34,074 bases of DNA from Chlamydiota bacterium (GTDB taxonomy: Bacteria > Chlamydiota > Chlamydiia > Chlamydiales > JAAZZY01), in NCBI GenBank assembly GCA_022601335.1, contig JAJACV010000006.1:1-34074 (forward strand). Reading direction: 5' to 3'. Of the stretch, positions 33,501-34,074 are shown one piece after another. The first letter of the stretch is position 1, and each line of letters opens with the position of its first letter. Under the pieces are notes generated by a model. That model did not search any database, was not told the DNA's origin, and worked only from the letters and a program-made list of their open reading frames with translations. A program made the position numbers and the translations under genes.

Positions 33501-34074
33501 CCTCAATTTGGAGGAAAGTTGACCAATAGAGAAGGAACCTTTGTTTTTGCAGGAAAAATTTTGAATTTAGAGGAAGGACTTATTCAGTTTGATGGGGATT
33601 TACTAAAAAATACCTATATTAACCTTACAGGGACAACGAGTGTTCATAATGCGTCTATCACGGCCTTTTTAAAGGGCCCTATTTTAGGACCTAAACTCTC
33701 TTTCAAATCAGACCCTCCTTATACTGAAACTGAAATTCTATCGCTAATTCTGTTTAACGAGCCTGTACAAAAATTAACTCCTTTTCAAGCCGTAGCACTC
33801 ACTCATTCACTAGCCACTTTAAGTGGAGCTTATCTAGGGCCTGATATTATTGATAAAGTAAGACGAGGAATCGGAGTCGACCAATTAACCTTTGGCTCTT
33901 CTTTGGATGGCGGAGGTGACTACACTACTATTCAAGTTGGTAAATATATTACTCGAAATGTTCTTGTTACACTGAATCGCCCCCTCTCTATTGGAACGTC
34001 TCCTTTTGTCATTACAGCTCACGTAAAAGGAGGCTTTCAACTCCAAACATTTTTTGACGAAAACGAAATATCAA
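30552..34074 (+). CDS. tamB: TamB/YtfN-like translocation and assembly protein, 3' end outside window
   Basis: An uninterrupted frame from ATG 30552 to the window edge (1174 residues, no stop). An N-terminal signal anchor (AIVCALVLLFIAVQTPW, about 15-31) holds the protein in the inner membrane. The rest is long, beta-rich AsmA/TamB-type taco repeat that would form a groove across the periplasm. The conserved C-terminal DUF490 region is present near the edge: GGKLTNREGTFVFAGKI, LEEGLIQFDG, LKGPILGPKLSFKSDPPY and TETEILSLILFN. It lies 15 nt behind tamA, so the pair is an operon. Its function is outer-membrane lipid transport and assembly with TamA, by family knowledge. Confidence 0.92.
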   Translation, partial: MKQKLLKILRIKITAIVCALVLLFIAVQTPWLKHAITRSLTKKLAEITNSEVSIESYDGFIPLNFDLNKLTFSQNNKPWLTINRLGLNRTLIRFFFWKNRGIDVSLIQPKLFYFPSIGSEKKDPFQWPELPFQQLSVSINAYKISIDPALTVSPMPEFNAFINLHTRKKGSIFHLKSSFNSAQLKDLQLHFQIRGYQKNNQVYANVWGSDLNQELSKYFFNQKIPGFEGAFSVKGNPESFIAFFNPKILANGTFKGSFKGEFVPQSEDSELIEAFLNKKTLNLSTVFNFESSRGLNIEKLDIEGSHLFLEGSGFLNKHYEFQNTSCKGFFSDLNFLYPQGDLEIDGKLKTDLTIQGSYLNPKIVLNFESPSIQLDYLNAKITTGKLEIQRESQQFLGALSTKGLLNESPYSFSSNFLFLNFKQYALKDLILNYGENKILAPSFKTFKNVYQGRINLHLENLAIFSPFVRQALQGNLEGEIIFDVNLPQGTAAQNIDLNLQGNYFKVSKLELHEYFLSLKGDLELDDWRSFEGPLLAKNKTFRWGIYEFENMLFALNPKNRASPYKFESHGPIAISSAGQLQYQEETLELFLRSLNGSLRGTPYSLLNKTTFEISKKQLDFSPVYLKVGSGFFYLNLDQKLEELSATAEQFPVEVLSAVISDFDLKGYINFEGKFDHIYSKTRGNIKGSFYQFAIDSFHNMPPFQGKFNADLKKSRWAGSAEFYEKREQRGTLDFDLPISIYLYPLKFDMDSKAQANAHINYHGAINPFIQRALPENHLLEGQVQVNLELNGSMSQPHLKGEASLKNGYYENLFLGLSLKDVSMNLKGKGNQLELESFSAKDDIDGTVNAKGSLSLNLGHKMPYYVDIELQKGRVIQFDFLDASFDGDMILSGDLERALLKGNLDVTQANILIPNRIGSGFPQLPVTYLYPKETKACSANRNGIYSIPIDFDLHLDIVNQLRLKGRGLDTIWVGHFDILGNDRDPQFGGKLTNREGTFVFAGKILNLEEGLIQFDGDLLKNTYINLTGTTSVHNASITAFLKGPILGPKLSFKSDPPYTETEILSLILFNEPVQKLTPFQAVALTHSLATLSGAYLGPDIIDKVRRGIGVDQLTFGSSLDGGGDYTTIQVGKYITRNVLVTLNRPLSIGTSPFVITAHVKGGFQLQTFFDENEIS

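Noticed and set aside
1..34074. CRISPR arrays, tRNA genes, transposases or integrases
   Set aside because: No regular direct repeats with spacers, no TTCRA-type tRNA loops in context, and no DDE or tyrosine recombinase proteins were seen.

Overview
This 34 kb, AT-rich window looks like the chromosome of a Gram-negative bacterium, most likely a member of the Chlamydiota outside the Chlamydiaceae (Parachlamydia/Simkania-like). It carries outer-membrane machinery (TamA/TamB, an autotransporter, a heptosyltransferase). The PDH E1alpha-E1beta-E2 genes sit next to glycogen phosphorylase, as I remember pdhA-pdhB-pdhC-glgP being neighbours in Chlamydia. The phylum is an inference from gene content and memory; no rRNA or universal marker tree is available here.

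Layout. Positions 1-6350 are an accessory zone: an asparagine-synthetase-like protein whose ATP-pyrophosphatase loop has decayed, a secreted hypothetical protein, an ankyrin gene cut by an in-frame stop, the 4.5S SRP RNA (ffs), mazG, two tiny lipoprotein genes that both look interrupted, and an orphan. Positions 6456-9419 hold a tight + strand operon: SAM methyltransferase, a BioD-like/DRTGG P-loop protein, and mnmA. Positions 9425-10704 hold a solo AAA ATPase/DUF4143 gene bracketed by an imperfect inverted repeat, with a perfect consensus promoter and apparently no leader. Positions 10806-13233 are a - strand overlapping operon: RluA-type pseudouridine synthase, heptosyltransferase, PdxH-like protein. 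A YbeD/DUF493 gene follows at 13418-13687.

Positions 13848-24138 are core carbon and cofactor metabolism: a fused trehalose-6-phosphate synthase/phosphatase (+), the pyruvate dehydrogenase genes pdhA-pdhB-pdhC (-), glycogen phosphorylase (+), the PLP-binding protein YggS, and hemL (-). Trehalose synthesis and glycogen breakdown lie on either side of the PDH operon, so storage sugar use and acetyl-CoA supply are encoded together. Positions 24215-34074 are envelope genes: a classical autotransporter, an unrecognised coiled-coil-rich protein, TamA, and a TamB that runs off the window.

The most interesting points are the cluster of interrupted genes at 3.7-5.6 kb, where a lipoprotein reads as Cys-rich in one frame and Ala-rich in the next; the inverted-repeat-bracketed, leaderless ATPase gene; and the degenerate AsnB-like protein. 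No CRISPR array, tRNA, rRNA, transposase or integrase was seen.
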